A model generated the notes under the pieces. The model saw nothing but the letters and a program-made list of their open reading frames with translations, searched no databases and was not told the DNA's origin. 27,795 bases of DNA from contig CABQLK010000025.1 in NCBI GenBank assembly GCA_902465015.1, forward strand, positions 1 to 27,795, written 5' to 3'. The DNA is from an uncultured Collinsella sp. GTDB taxonomy: Bacteria > Actinomycetota > Coriobacteriia > Coriobacteriales > Coriobacteriaceae. The translations under genes were made by a program, and so were the position numbers. This document shows, piece by piece, positions 7,579-16,608 of this stretch (positions within the stretch are counted from its first letter, which is position 1; the number at the start of each line of letters is the position of its first letter).

Positions 7579-10576
7579 ATCGCTCGACCAGCACGCGATT
7601 GAGCCGCCCCTCCACCAAGCGCTCGTATAGACGCCGGGTCTCGGGCTCGGGCACGCCATTGACCTGCTCCCTCAGATGGTGCATATGCCCGCTGTATAGC
7701 TCGACGATATCGCGCCGCCGCCCCGCCGCACTGTAGACGTGCATGGCGCAGCGCACCATATCCTCACGTGCCGTTTCCTGCCGAAGCCCCGACTCCGCCA
7801 GCCAAATCGCCGACTGCAGATCGTTTTCTTCTAGAGCGGCATTTGCTCCCTTAATCATGCAATCGATGTACTTTGACTGCATAATGCGTCGCATACGCAA
7901 AAAGTAGGTGGGATTACAGCCATTGGGAACATACAGCGGTCCGGCATAAAGCTGCTCAATCTTAAGGCACAGCTCAACTAAATGGGGCCCGCGCGCACCC
8001 GTGCGATTTCCCAAAACCTCGCGGCTTATCTGGTCAAACAGCCGTACATCGGTCTTGACGTAGTCGCCGTTGAGCCCAATGCATTCATTTTGGATGAGCA
8101 CACACGACTTGCCGTCCGGCGTCGGCCCCAAAGCCGACCGCAAGCGCGATATCGTCGAGTACAGGTTGTTGCGGGCGCTATTGAACTCGGCATGGGGCCA
8201 CAGCTCCATGGCCAGCGTCTCACGATCGACGAGCGCATCCATGCCCAGCGCAAGCCGCTCGGCAAGTGTCGCCGCCTTCTTGCGGCGCCACATTTTGTCC
8301 GTGATGGGAAACCCGTCGCGCTCGGCGCGAAACGCACCAAACATGCGAATCTCGATATGGTCGATGGTATCAACGGCTTCAACCTCGCCGGCCTGGAATA
8401 GGCGCTCGCCCTCCCCTTCCAAATCGTCGCGCAGCGAGTACCGCGACAGCTCGCGCACGGGAAGCTTCTTGCGTATCCTGGCCGCCGGCTCGCCCAGACA
8501 ATGCATGGCAAGGCGCGCAAAGAGCCGATACGATGGTTCTAGAATCCCCGCACGATTCATGGACATCCAGGCCGCAAGGTCGCTGTCTCGGCCTGCACAG
8601 GCCAAATGCAGCGCCACCATCCAGGCTTCTGCGCCACCAACCTGCGTCTGGCTTATATCGAGCAACTCCGCTTCCTCGCGTACCGAAACCATCGAGGTGT
8701 TACGCAGATATGCCGCGCGCTCCAGCAGCAATGCGTTATCGCGCATGTACGCAATCGACTCCTCGGCAAGTTTGAGCACTTGGACCGCACGGAACTTTGC
8801 ATTAACCGGCCGTCCCTCTGCCAGCGACTGCCAGCCTTCTAGCAACAGACCAAACAGCTGAATCTGGTTGTCGCGCATGCGCACGGCAAAACGATCGAGC
8901 TCGTTGAACGCCGCGTCGTCGGTTACCGGCAAGCCGGAAAGGAGCCGCCGTGCCGCCAACACCATGCGCACCCAGATAGCCATCGCCTTAAGCCCACGTA
9001 CGTCGAGCGCCTCCCGCACCACCGTCATCTCGTCGTCGCGCTCGTCGGTTCCCGCAAACGACCCGTCAAAGAGCTCCACCAGCATGCTATCGGCCCGTAT
9101 AACAATCCCCACGATGTCGAGCTCGCAATCGTAGGCCCTGCTCGTTTTGAGCTGCTGTAGAACGCCGCCGTCATCTCCCCGTTCGGTCAGGCATCGCTTG
9201 ATCTCGATATGCGCAGACAACATATCGAGTGCGGTATGGGATGTCTCGATTTCTGGCACGGCCAGGTTCGTAGGGAGCCCAAGCCCGTTGTCCCCATAGC
9301 AAACAGCCGTCAGCGTCTGGGCCACACTCCATGAAACAGGGTCTATTTCGCAGGCCGCCCGTTCGCCCCCGCGCTCGATAACCGATGCCATATAGCGAGC
9401 GAGCTTTGTATTGGACACGCTGACCGCTGCCAGATATACGCCGAGCGCCTCGGCGGGCGTTGGCTCTGGAGCCGGATCGTCGGCATCGATCGTGCCCAGC
9501 GCCGCTCGGCAGATATCGGCCCCGTGCCCCGTCAGAGCCAGATCGACCCCATACTGCCCAGCAAGTTCAAGGACCGCTTCACGGTCCAAAAAGGCGTCCG
9601 CCAGGCCCATCGCCGCATCGCATCGGCCCGCCTTAAGCAAAATCCGGGCCGCCCTCGGAACAAGTTCGGGGCGGACCTCGGCCACCAACTTACGCAAGCG
9701 CAAGCGTCCGTTATCCTCCGTGCCCAGACACGTAAAACTCCGCTCGGCGGGATCCAAGCCAAAGATCGGGTAGTCGCGCACAAAATAGGACTGGTCGACC
9801 ATCGACAGCCTCACCCCACAGGCCTCGAGTTCTGCGATATTGCCCTCGCCCATCAAAACCATGAGACATGCCACGCAAAACAGCGCATTATTGTCGAGCG
9901 AAGCCAGATCGGCAAGTGCCGCGCCATATACGTTGACAATCTCGTTTTCGAGCAGACCGGCTACGTCACCTTGGCCATACAGACCCGTCTGCAATGCCGA
10001 AACGAGCTCGGGCACGCCCTGCGTGAGCTGATAAAAGTCGAGCGATGTGCTGATCGAAAACGCCGATGCCCACGCCGAATACTCATAGGCATGCACCTTG
10101 AGCATCTGCGCATTGATCTTTACCGAATCGCCCAGCCCATGAATCAGCTGACGATTTGAAGGACGGCAGGAGATAAAGACCCCTATCCCCATAGCGCGCA
10201 GGCCGCGAATCCTGTCGATGAGGTCTTCGGTATCGTGCTGATCGAGGTTTGGCACATTATCAATCGCGATAAGGGAGTGCGGTTTGTCTTTGAGTTCTTC
10301 GGTAACCACCTCGAGCTGCATAAACACCTCGCGCCCAATGGCGCGATCCGCCTCGATAATCCGCACGGGGCCTCGCGTCGGGTCGCATTTAACCTCATGG
10401 GTGTACTGCAGCAGCACCGAGGTCTTCCCAAACCCGTCGGGTGCATAAAGAACCACGATGCCGGCCTTTCGGCCCTTGGCGATAAGCTCATTCATCAAGC
10501 GTTCGCGTCGCACCATATAGCCTCCGCCCAACGGCATCAGCTCGAGCTCGTCTATACCGCCCAAATCGTTTACCAT
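7577..10576 (-). CDS. NTPase/BTAD-domain transcriptional regulator (AfsR/SARP-like)
   Basis: A 999-aa cytoplasmic regulator. The N-terminal STAND-like ATPase has Walker A APDGFGKT (residues 45-52) and Walker B LIAIDN (102-107), followed by a long helical region. Near residues 743-835 lies an OmpR/SARP-type winged helix starting IEIRMFGAFRAERDG and containing RRKKAATLAERLAL. A bacterial transcriptional activation domain follows (about 860-990: RTGARGPHLVELCLKIEQLY, YAGPLYVP, ARNNLYSTISRLRSALG-type linker). This domain order (ATPase first, DNA-binding plus BTAD last) is common in Coriobacteriia, which carry many such giant regulators, and is reversed relative to Streptomyces AfsR. The start is ATG at 10576. 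No target gene is indicated by context: it stands alone, convergent with yhbY and followed upstream by a long non-coding gap. Confidence 0.88.
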   Translation of the reverse strand: MVNDLGGIDELELMPLGGGYMVRRERLMNELIAKGRKAGIVVLYAPDGFGKTSVLLQYTHEVKCDPTRGPVRIIEADRAIGREVFMQLEVVTEELKDKPHSLIAIDNVPNLDQHDTEDLIDRIRGLRAMGIGVFISCRPSNRQLIHGLGDSVKINAQMLKVHAYEYSAWASAFSISTSLDFYQLTQGVPELVSALQTGLYGQGDVAGLLENEIVNVYGAALADLASLDNNALFCVACLMVLMGEGNIAELEACGVRLSMVDQSYFVRDYPIFGLDPAERSFTCLGTEDNGRLRLRKLVAEVRPELVPRAARILLKAGRCDAAMGLADAFLDREAVLELAGQYGVDLALTGHGADICRAALGTIDADDPAPEPTPAEALGVYLAAVSVSNTKLARYMASVIERGGERAACEIDPVSWSVAQTLTAVCYGDNGLGLPTNLAVPEIETSHTALDMLSAHIEIKRCLTERGDDGGVLQQLKTSRAYDCELDIVGIVIRADSMLVELFDGSFAGTDERDDEMTVVREALDVRGLKAMAIWVRMVLAARRLLSGLPVTDDAAFNELDRFAVRMRDNQIQLFGLLLEGWQSLAEGRPVNAKFRAVQVLKLAEESIAYMRDNALLLERAAYLRNTSMVSVREEAELLDISQTQVGGAEAWMVALHLACAGRDSDLAAWMSMNRAGILEPSYRLFARLAMHCLGEPAARIRKKLPVRELSRYSLRDDLEGEGERLFQAGEVEAVDTIDHIEIRMFGAFRAERDGFPITDKMWRRKKAATLAERLALGMDALVDRETLAMELWPHAEFNSARNNLYSTISRLRSALGPTPDGKSCVLIQNECIGLNGDYVKTDVRLFDQISREVLGNRTGARGPHLVELCLKIEQLYAGPLYVPNGCNPTYFLRMRRIMQSKYIDCMIKGANAALEENDLQSAIWLAESGLRQETAREDMVRCAMHVYSAAGRRRDIVELYSGHMHHLREQVNGVPEPETRRLYERLVEGRLNRVLVER

Positions 10577-10964
10577 GCCCGCTCCTCAACTCGACCGTAT
10601 GGACACTGTAGCCGCAAGACCATACAAGCCGCGCTATGAATAGAGCGACCTTGTGTTTTAGGTTGTCTTTTGGTACGCAAGCGGCAAGTTTTTGTACAGC
10701 GAGGGCCGATTGTTATTAATCCCCCGACTAATCGGTCTTTAAGCAGGTAAATGAGCTTGTCAGCTTGTCCCATCTAAGCGGCAGTGTAACGCAGATGAAC
10801 AAGGTTCAGCCATGTCATTCAACTCGCCTAGCACCCGCTACCGTCTACGACCTTCTAGTGGCATTTTTGCATAGAATCTGGTATGGAATGAATCAAGCTG
10901 TTGGGCATCCGGCATTCGTCAAGCTTGCGCCAAGATTTTGGTCAAGCGGGCGGAAAGGGATAGC
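10577..10964. other. Non-coding gap between regulator start and nagB terminator
   Basis: No gene is supported here. The plus-strand open frame 10765-11124 runs through the nagB terminator into nagB and has no ribosome site. A weak inverted repeat, CCGATT (10706-10711) with AATCGG (10730-10735), lies upstream of the minus-strand regulator and could be an operator. I see no convincing -35/-10 pair. Confidence 0.5.
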
Positions 10965-10990
10965 AAAAAGGCCCCCGCAAAGCGGAGGCC
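10965..10990 (-). terminator. Intrinsic terminator of nagB
   Basis: On the minus strand GGCCTCCGC and GCGGGGGCC (plus 10982-10990 and 10970-10978) pair with one G-U around TTT, followed by a run of five T (10969-10965). It sits 35 bp after the nagB stop. Confidence 0.9.
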
Positions 10991-11024
10991 TTAGGCAAGG
11001 CTATGTCGAGCTGCAGGATTCGCG

Positions 11025-11753
11025 CTACTCGCAGAGCGAAAGGGCGGCCTCGTCGGCAACGACAACGCAGTTGGTGTGCAGCTGCAGGATCGAAGCCGGG
11101 CACTCGGGCGTAACCGGACCATAGCACATGTCATGCACGGCCTGAGCCTTGGCCTCGCCGTTGGCGACGACCAGGATCATGCGGGCATACATGATGGTCT
11201 GGGTACCCATGGTGTAGGCCTGACGGGGAACATCGTCGATGCTGTCGAACAGGCGGCTGTTGGCCTGAATGGTGCTCTCGGTGAGGTCGACGCAGTGCGT
11301 GCCCTTGGAGAAGTGGTCATCGGGCTCGTTGAAGCCGATGTGGCCGTTGTTGCCAATGCCGAGCAGCTGCAGATCCGGGTAACCGGCGGCGGCGACGATC
11401 TTGTCGTACTCAGAGCAGGCAGCGGCGGCGTCGGGGTTGGAACCATCGGGCACATGCGTGTTGTTAAGGTCGATGTTGATGTGATCGAAGAAGTTCTCAC
11501 GCATGAAGTAGTGATAGCTCTGGGGATCGTCGTGCGAAAGGCCGCGATACTCGTCCAGGTTGTAGGTGCTGACCTCGGCAAAGTCGACGTCGCCCTTCTC
11601 GTACCAAGCAGCGAGCTGCTTGTAGGCACCGATCGGGGTGGAGCCGGTGGCAAGGCCCAGCACACAGTCGGGCTTGAGGATAACCTGCGCCGAGATAATA
11701 TTGGCTGCCTTGCGGCTCATATCCTCGTAGTCTTTAGCTTTAATGATCTTCAT
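11025..11753 (-). CDS. nagB: Glucosamine-6-phosphate deaminase
   Basis: Converts glucosamine-6-phosphate to fructose-6-phosphate and ammonia, feeding amino sugars into glycolysis. A 242-aa member of the short, non-allosteric Gram-positive type. Motifs: LGLATGSTPIGAYKQL (sugar-phosphate loop), STYNLDEYRGL (catalytic Asp region) and LLGIGNNGHIGFNEP. I chose the ATG at 11753 because AAAGGA lies ahead of it; the open frame extends to 11918 but the extra residues do not resemble the family. A gap of 272 bp separates it from the PTS IIA gene upstream and holds hairpins, so it may have its own promoter and a long leader. Physiologically it opposes GlmM, encoded in the same cluster. Confidence 0.95.
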   Translation of the reverse strand: MKIIKAKDYEDMSRKAANIISAQVILKPDCVLGLATGSTPIGAYKQLAAWYEKGDVDFAEVSTYNLDEYRGLSHDDPQSYHYFMRENFFDHINIDLNNTHVPDGSNPDAAAACSEYDKIVAAAGYPDLQLLGIGNNGHIGFNEPDDHFSKGTHCVDLTESTIQANSRLFDSIDDVPRQAYTMGTQTIMYARMILVVANGEAKAQAVHDMCYGPVTPECPASILQLHTNCVVVADEAALSLCE

Positions 11754-11951
11754 TACGCGTCCTTTCTCGTACAAGAGAGGCAAGGCTCCCCTTACAAGCA
11801 CTTGCCCGCGGCCCGCGTCGGCCGCAACCAACGTGTGCGGCCACCAGGGCGAGGTCGCGTAATGTATGTGTCTCGTGTCTAGCCGCGTCGAGGCCCCTGC
11901 CCGTCCACGGTGACCCAAAGCTGTTTAGCTTCGGACAAATCCCATCTTGCC

Positions 11952-11985
11952 ACGGAGGGCGTCCTCTTTCAAGGGCGCCCTCCGT
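11952..11985 (-). promoter_or_regulatory. Strong hairpin in the nagB upstream region
   Basis: Arms 11952-11961 and 11976-11985 (ACGGAGGGCG / CGCCCTCCGT) are perfect, and three further pairs including one wobble leave an 8-base loop. Neither strand has a following T-run. It lies 40 bp past the PTS IIA stop and 199 bp before the nagB start. It may end or stabilise the PTS IIA transcript, or be part of a nagB leader. A smaller hairpin (11915-11922 with 11927-11934, loop GTTT) follows in the nagB direction. Confidence 0.5.
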
Positions 11986-12025
11986 AAACGTGTTTGAATT
12001 GTAGGCTAATGGCCACGTGCACTTG

Positions 12026-12523
12026 CTAGCGCTCGCGAGCAACGATGAGCTGGTCCATCTCTTCGACATGCACGCCAACGGAGCCCTTGATGCTCGAGAA
12101 CTCAACGGAGTTGCACACCAAGATGGGAACCGTCACATCGTAGCCCTCGGCGGCAATTGCCTCGCGATCGAACTCAATGAGTACATCGCCCTTATGGACG
12201 ATGTCGCCCACTTGCGCATGTACGGTAAAGTGCTTGCCCTCGAGCTGAACAGTATCCAAACCAACGTGGATGAGCACGTCCAAGCCATCGACCGTGTTAA
12301 GCGCAACAGCGTGTCCCGTGGGAAAAATGGCCTCGACCTTGGCGTCAGCCGGCGCGATCACGCGCGTTCCGGTGGGCTGAATCGCCACGCCCTGGCCCAA
12401 AAGGCCAGTGGCAAACGTCTGGTCGTTTACCTCGGAAAGCGGAATGACGTCGCCCGAGATGGGAGCATCCAGCGTAAGGACTCGACCACGCATACCAAAA
12501 GACCTTAGGACTTTAGTGAACAT
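12026..12523 (-). CDS. PTS glucose-type EIIA component
   Basis: A 165-aa soluble EIIA-Glc (Crr-type) phosphocarrier. It accepts phosphate from HPr and passes it to an EIIB domain during sugar uptake. The phosphorylated His is in IHVGLDTV (His86) and the supporting His in FPTGHAVAL (His71), spaced as in E. coli His75/His90. The APISGDVIPL start of the fold is present. No EIIB/EIIC gene is adjacent, so it probably serves permeases encoded elsewhere. Its position between glmM and nagB suggests glucose or GlcNAc uptake. The start is ATG at 12523 behind GAGGGGGAG; an internal ATG at 12493 is possible. The 70-bp upstream gap has a weak promoter candidate on the minus strand (TTGCCA then TTATT about 17 bp later). 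Confidence 0.9.
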   Translation of the reverse strand: MFTKVLRSFGMRGRVLTLDAPISGDVIPLSEVNDQTFATGLLGQGVAIQPTGTRVIAPADAKVEAIFPTGHAVALNTVDGLDVLIHVGLDTVQLEGKHFTVHAQVGDIVHKGDVLIEFDREAIAAEGYDVTVPILVCNSVEFSSIKGSVGVHVEEMDQLIVARER

Positions 12524-12594
12524 GCTCCCCCTCGGACATACCGATCAACCAAAATAACCTTATCAGTTTACCACTTGGCAACGGTTTTTGACCA

Positions 12595-13932
12595 TTAGGG
12601 AAGTTCGCGCTTGACAACCTCGACGATGTCGTCGACAACGCGCTGGGTCAGCTCGTGCGTCTCGGCCTCGGCCATCACGCGGACCAGCGGCTCGGTACCA
12701 CTCGGGCGCACCAGAATGCGGCCGCGGCCGTCAAGCTCCTTCTCGGCAGCAGCGACGGCGTCCCAGATGGGCTGGCAATCGTCCAGACCGGCCTTGTTGT
12801 CGGAATGCACGTTGACGAGTACCTGCGGGTACTTCTTCATGATGCCGGCAAGATCGGTGAGGGTACGACCGGTGCGCTTGAGCACGGCCAGCAGCTGCAG
12901 AGCCGTCACCAGGCCGTCACCGGTGGTGTTGTGCTCCAGGAAGATGATGTGGCCGGACTGTTCGCCGCCGATGACGGCACCGTCCGCGAGCATGCGCTCC
13001 AGAACGTAGCGGTCGCCCACGGCGGTCTGAACCATCTCGAAGCCCTGCTCCTTCATAGCGATGGAGAAGCCAAGGTTGCACATGACGGTCGAGACGATCT
13101 CGGAGTTGGCGAGCTTGCCGCGAGCGGCGAGGTCGGAACCGCAGATAGCCAGGATGTAGTCACCGTCGATCTCATTGCCCTCGCTGTCCACGAACAGCAC
13201 GCGGTCGGCGTCGCCGTCGTGGGCCAGACCGATGTCAGCATGGGTGCGCAGCACGAGCTCGCGCAGGGGCTCAAGGTGCGTAGAGCCGCACTCAACGTTA
13301 ATGTCGGTGCCGCAGTAATCGGTGTTGATGGCATGGACCGTGGCACCCAGGCGCTGCAGCGCGGCGGGCGTGGTCTGGCAGGAAGCACCGTGACCGCAGT
13401 CGACGGCAACGACCAGGCCATCGAGCCTCAGGCCATCAAGCGTATCGATGGCGTGGTCGACGTATGCCTTGCGAGCGTCCTTCATCTTGATGATGTGGCC
13501 CACGCCGGCGCCAGTCGGCAGCGTGTCGGCAGCCATGGCTTCCTCGGACATGACCCAGGCGCTGATCTCTTCCTCGACAGCATCGGGAAGCTTCATGCCC
13601 TTGCGGCTAAAGAACTTGATGCCGTTGAACTCCGGCGGATTATGCGAAGCGGAGATGACAATGCCGCCATCGAGCTCGTTTTGAACAGTGAGCAGCGCCA
13701 CGGCGGGCGTGGGGATAACGCCGCAGCAATGCGGACGGCCGCCCTCGGCCATAATGCCGGCGGTCAGAGCGCTCTCGAGCATGGTGCCCGAAAGGCGCGT
13801 GTCACGGCCGATGCAGATGTCCGGACCAAGAAACTTGGTCGCCGCGCGGCCCAGGCGAAACGCGAGGTCGCACGAGAGGTCGGCATTGGCGACGCCACGG
13901 ACGCCATCGGTACCGAAGATGTTCTGGGGCAT
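12595..13932 (-). CDS. glmM: Phosphoglucosamine mutase
   Basis: Interconverts glucosamine-6-phosphate and glucosamine-1-phosphate, the route to UDP-GlcNAc and cell wall. The 445-aa length is normal. Family signatures: FGTDGVRG at the N-terminus (6-13), RDTRLSG (43-49), the phosphoserine loop ISASHNPPEFNGIKFF (catalytic Ser96), the metal loop DGDADR and the C-terminal phosphate loop RPSGTEPLVRVM. The ATG at 13932 has AAGGAG seven bases before it. It follows rplM and rpsI as in many actinobacteria, with an intrinsic terminator between rpsI and glmM, so it is read by read-through or by its own promoter (none obvious). Confidence 0.97.
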   Translation of the reverse strand: MPQNIFGTDGVRGVANADLSCDLAFRLGRAATKFLGPDICIGRDTRLSGTMLESALTAGIMAEGGRPHCCGVIPTPAVALLTVQNELDGGIVISASHNPPEFNGIKFFSRKGMKLPDAVEEEISAWVMSEEAMAADTLPTGAGVGHIIKMKDARKAYVDHAIDTLDGLRLDGLVVAVDCGHGASCQTTPAALQRLGATVHAINTDYCGTDINVECGSTHLEPLRELVLRTHADIGLAHDGDADRVLFVDSEGNEIDGDYILAICGSDLAARGKLANSEIVSTVMCNLGFSIAMKEQGFEMVQTAVGDRYVLERMLADGAVIGGEQSGHIIFLEHNTTGDGLVTALQLLAVLKRTGRTLTDLAGIMKKYPQVLVNVHSDNKAGLDDCQPIWDAVAAAEKELDGRGRILVRPSGTEPLVRVMAEAETHELTQRVVDDIVEVVKRELP

Positions 13933-13982
13933 AGGATCGCTCCTTCCCTAGCAGGCGATATGCAACCGCCCACCCTAGTCGA

Positions 13983-14025
13983 AAAAGAAAAGCGGGACCC
14001 GCCGAGGAATCGGCAGGCCCCGCTT
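13983..14025 (-). terminator. Intrinsic terminator after rpsI
   Basis: On the minus strand AAGCGGG (14025-14019) pairs with CCCGCTT (13996-13990), with an inner GCCGA/TCGGC stem, followed by TTCTTTTT. It lies 31 bp past the rpsI stop and separates the ribosomal genes from glmM. Confidence 0.88.
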
Positions 14026-14055
14026 GTACATTGTATCTCGAAAGGAGATAAAACC

Positions 14056-14451
<396 letters not shown>

Positions 14452-14453
14452 CT

Positions 14454-14897
14454 TTAAGCCTCCAGCTCAATCTTCGTGGGGTTCTGGGCAGCATGCGGAT
14501 GCTCGGCACCAGCGTAGACCTTAAGCTTGGTCATCTGGGCACGGCCGAGGGTGGTCTTGGGCAGCATACCGCGAACGGCGCGCTCGATGACCTTCTCCGG
14601 GTGCTTCTCCATAGCCTGGCGGAAGCTCTCAGCCTTGAGGCCGCCGTTGTAGCCGCTGTGGCGATAATAGGTCTTCGTGTCGGCCTTGTTACCGGTAAGC
14701 TGGACCTTATCGGCGTTGATGACGACAACGAAGTCGCCGCAGTCGCTGTTGGGCGTGAACTGGGGCTTGTTCTTACCGCGCAGGATCATTGCGATCTGGG
14801 TGGCAAGACGGCCCAGGACAGCACCATCGGCGTCGACGAGAACCCAGTTGCGCTGGACCTCGCCCTGCTTGGCGTAGTGAGTCGATTTCGAAATCAC
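14454..14897 (-). CDS. rplM: 50S ribosomal protein L13 (uL13)
   Basis: A 147-aa early-assembling large-subunit protein. Clear motifs: WVLVDADGAVLGRLATQIA, LRGKNKPQFTPNSDCGDFVVVINADKV, YYRHSGYNGG and AVRGMLPKTTLGRAQM, then the C-terminal HPHAAQNP. The start is a GTG at 14897 preceded by GGAGGAG at seven to eight bases. First gene of the rplM-rpsI unit; its promoter and leader hairpin are described separately. Confidence 0.98.
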   Translation of the reverse strand: MISKSTHYAKQGEVQRNWVLVDADGAVLGRLATQIAMILRGKNKPQFTPNSDCGDFVVVINADKVQLTGNKADTKTYYRHSGYNGGLKAESFRQAMEKHPEKVIERAVRGMLPKTTLGRAQMTKLKVYAGAEHPHAAQNPTKIELEA

Positions 14898-14926
14898 TTA
14901 GACTCCTCCATGTACAGTACGTGTTG

Positions 14927-14952
14927 TTACAGAGATTCACGGGGCTCTGCAA
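14927..14952 (-). promoter_or_regulatory. Leader hairpin of rplM
   Basis: Between the predicted start of transcription (about 14957) and the GTG of rplM, the minus strand can fold TTGCAGAG (14952-14945) against CTCTGTAA (14934-14927), with one wobble and a 10-base loop. An overlapping alternative pairs GTTAC (14957-14953 on the minus strand) with GTAAC (14930-14926). Short leaders that bind L13 and repress their own operon are known in several bacteria; that role here is inference. Confidence 0.45.
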
Positions 14953-14963
14953 GTAACCCGTCC

Positions 14964-14991
14964 ATATTACCCCGCTCGCCGTACGAGTCAA
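14964..14991 (-). promoter_or_regulatory. Promoter of rplM-rpsI
   Basis: Minus strand: -35 TTGACT (14991-14986), 16-bp spacer, -10 TAATAT (14969-14964). A close match to the primary sigma consensus, as expected for a ribosomal operon. It predicts a leader of about 60 nt. Confidence 0.75.
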
Positions 14992-15090
14992 CAGGTATTT
15001 TGGCTCCGACCAGAGTTTCTGCACATGTCATCCACGAGTCGTGATTTTCCAGCTCTTGAGCTGTTGTCATTTTTTGAGGGTTCGCCGTCG

Positions 15091-15969
15091 CTAGCGCTCA
15101 ACGAACTCTTGGATTTCCGCGAGCAGGCGCTTTGCCTCCTGACGGCCCTGGATATACAGGTCCAAAAGCTTTGCCGAATCGTGCTCGACATGGCCGACCT
15201 CGACCGGCTTTTGCGGAGCGACGACCAACGCACGGCCCTCGCGCTCATACTTCCACAGGTGCATGCGCTGGATGTTGTAACGGTCATGGCGCGTCTCGAT
15301 AGCCTCGAGCAGATAGGGGTAGTCGGCATAACGCGCACGCGCGGCCGGCAAAAACTCGTAGGGCTTTTTCTCATACGAACGGTCCTGCGTGACGATGACG
15401 ACCGCACGGTCGAAGCCCGCCTCCTCGAGCACATGCTCGATGGGGACCGAATCGGCAACGCCGCCGTCGACGTATTTGTGCCCGTCAATCTCGACCGGCG
15501 GCGTCACCAGCGGCAGCGACGTCGAGGCGCGCACAGCGTCGAGGTCGAGCACGGCGCTTTTGACCGGGAGGTACGTGGCGGTTCCAAACAGCATGTCCGT
15601 CGCGACGGCGTACATCTCGATGGGGCTCGCGTCGAACGTCTCGCTGTCAAAGGGATCCAGGCGGTCCTGGACATCGTTGAAGATAAAGTCGTAACCCACA
15701 ATAGAGCCCGTGGACGCAAACGATGCGGCGCCCATGAAGCGGCTGTCGTTGCAGAAAGCCAGGTTGATGCGGTTGGCACGGCCAATCTGGTGCGACTTGT
15801 AGTTCACGCCGTTGAGGGCGCCGGCCGATACACCGTAGACTGCCGGAATCTCGACGCCAGCCTCCATGAGAACGTCGAGCACGCCCGCGGTAAACTGCCC
15901 GCGAAAACTACCGCCTTCCAGGACGAGCGCGACCTTGCCGGCATTCTTTGCCTTATCTTCTGCAGTCAT
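15091..15969 (-). CDS. Patatin-like phospholipase
   Basis: A 292-aa RssA/YlbK-like serine hydrolase with a Ser-Asp dyad, expected to hydrolyse acyl lipids; the true substrate is unknown. Oxyanion loop GGSFRG (19-24), nucleophile elbow YGVSAG (Ser48), catalytic Asp in YVDGGVADSVP (Asp168). No signal peptide, so cytoplasmic or peripheral at the membrane. The tail after ~200 is family-typical (RSYEKKPYEFLPAARARYADYP). The ATG at 15969 has AGGAGG at an ideal distance. A single-gene unit divergent from no partner: upstream lies the palindrome array, downstream the rplM promoter. The open frame on the opposite strand (15025-16053) is a GC-bias artefact. Confidence 0.92.
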   Translation of the reverse strand: MTAEDKAKNAGKVALVLEGGSFRGQFTAGVLDVLMEAGVEIPAVYGVSAGALNGVNYKSHQIGRANRINLAFCNDSRFMGAASFASTGSIVGYDFIFNDVQDRLDPFDSETFDASPIEMYAVATDMLFGTATYLPVKSAVLDLDAVRASTSLPLVTPPVEIDGHKYVDGGVADSVPIEHVLEEAGFDRAVVIVTQDRSYEKKPYEFLPAARARYADYPYLLEAIETRHDRYNIQRMHLWKYEREGRALVVAPQKPVEVGHVEHDSAKLLDLYIQGRQEAKRLLAEIQEFVER

Positions 15970-16056
15970 GTTGACCTCCTGCGATTGCGTTTTGGCTTTC
16001 TTCTACCCAGTTTTGGGATGGCGAGCGCATGGGTTTTTCGAGGCGGCAGGTGAAGC

Positions 16057-16380
16057 GGAAAGTGTGTCCCGTTCTCAGAGCAAATTCCGGGACACGCTTT
16101 CCGCCTGGGCCGCCATCGGGAAAGCGTGTCCCGTTCTGAGCGCGGATTCCGGGATGAACTTTCCGCTAGCCATTTATTTGGAAACTGCATCCCATTCCGA
16201 ACGAGGATTCCGGGATGTACTTTCCGCTTGAGCTGCCATTGGGAAAGCATGTCCCACTCTACGGCTCGATTCCGGGTCGCAGTTTCCGCTTGAGGCGCCA
16301 TCCGGAAACTACGTCCCAGCCTGAGCGCGGATTCCGGGACGTGCTTTCCGCCTGGGCCGCCATTGGGAAAGCGCGTCCCA
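16057..16380. repeat. Tandem array of 62-bp palindromic units (5 full, 1 partial)
   Basis: Units begin with GGAAAG or GGAAAC at 16057, 16119, 16180, 16242, 16304 and 16366, so the period is 61-62 bp. Each holds GGAAAGCRTGTCCC, a variable part ending GCGGATTC, CGGGAYGTRCTTTCC, and a spacer like GCCTGGGCCGCCATT. The right arm of one unit pairs with the left arm of the next: CGGGACACGCTTTCC (unit 1) and GGAAAGCGTGTCCCG (unit 2) are perfect over 15 bp. At the unit 4/5 junction both arms change to AGTTTCC/GGAAACT, keeping the pairing. The last unit breaks off near 16380, before the direct repeat. Spacers are conserved, so it is not CRISPR. It resembles REP/BIME-type extragenic palindromes. Confidence 0.85.
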
Positions 16381-16396
16381 CCCTGCGCTGCCGCGA

Positions 16397-16443
16397 CGTT
16401 TTCTTTACGCCCGCGCCCTGCGCAGAGTTCGATTCTCCGCGGT
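16397..16443 (+). repeat. 47-bp direct repeat, copy 1, with ssrA T-arm match
   Basis: It matches 16609-16655 at 45 of 47 bases (differences at a T/A and a G/A). The 17 bases 16425-16441 (GAGTTCGATTCTCCGCG) are identical, in inverted orientation, to ssrA T-arm bases 16720-16736. Confidence 0.85.
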
Positions 16444-16608
16444 TTGGGGAATCCGTTGATGGGTTGAGGCCGGGGCAAGACGCCCGATCGGCATCGCATC
16501 CATATCGGGTCGAGGCTTTGCGCGGAGAATCCGCGTGTTCGCTTCGCGAACCCGCACCGGCTTCGGTCGGCTGCCGCCGCCCTCGCCCGCGGGCTAAAAA
16601 CGTTCACG

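Noticed and set aside
10765..11124. A 119-codon plus-strand open frame before nagB
   Set aside because: Runs through the nagB terminator into antisense nagB, with no ribosome site.
16057..16380. CRISPR array
   Set aside because: Spacer segments are conserved between units and the repeats are degenerate; no cas genes nearby.
16411..16453. tRNA gene based on the T-arm-like GAGTTCGATTCTCCGCG
   Set aside because: The T-stem has a mismatch and no acceptor, D-arm or anticodon arm can be assembled at either copy.
15966..16607. A 213-codon minus-strand open frame through the palindrome array
   Set aside because: The 62-bp repeat shifts frame each unit, so the conservation is at DNA level and not protein level; Arg/Pro-rich without motifs.
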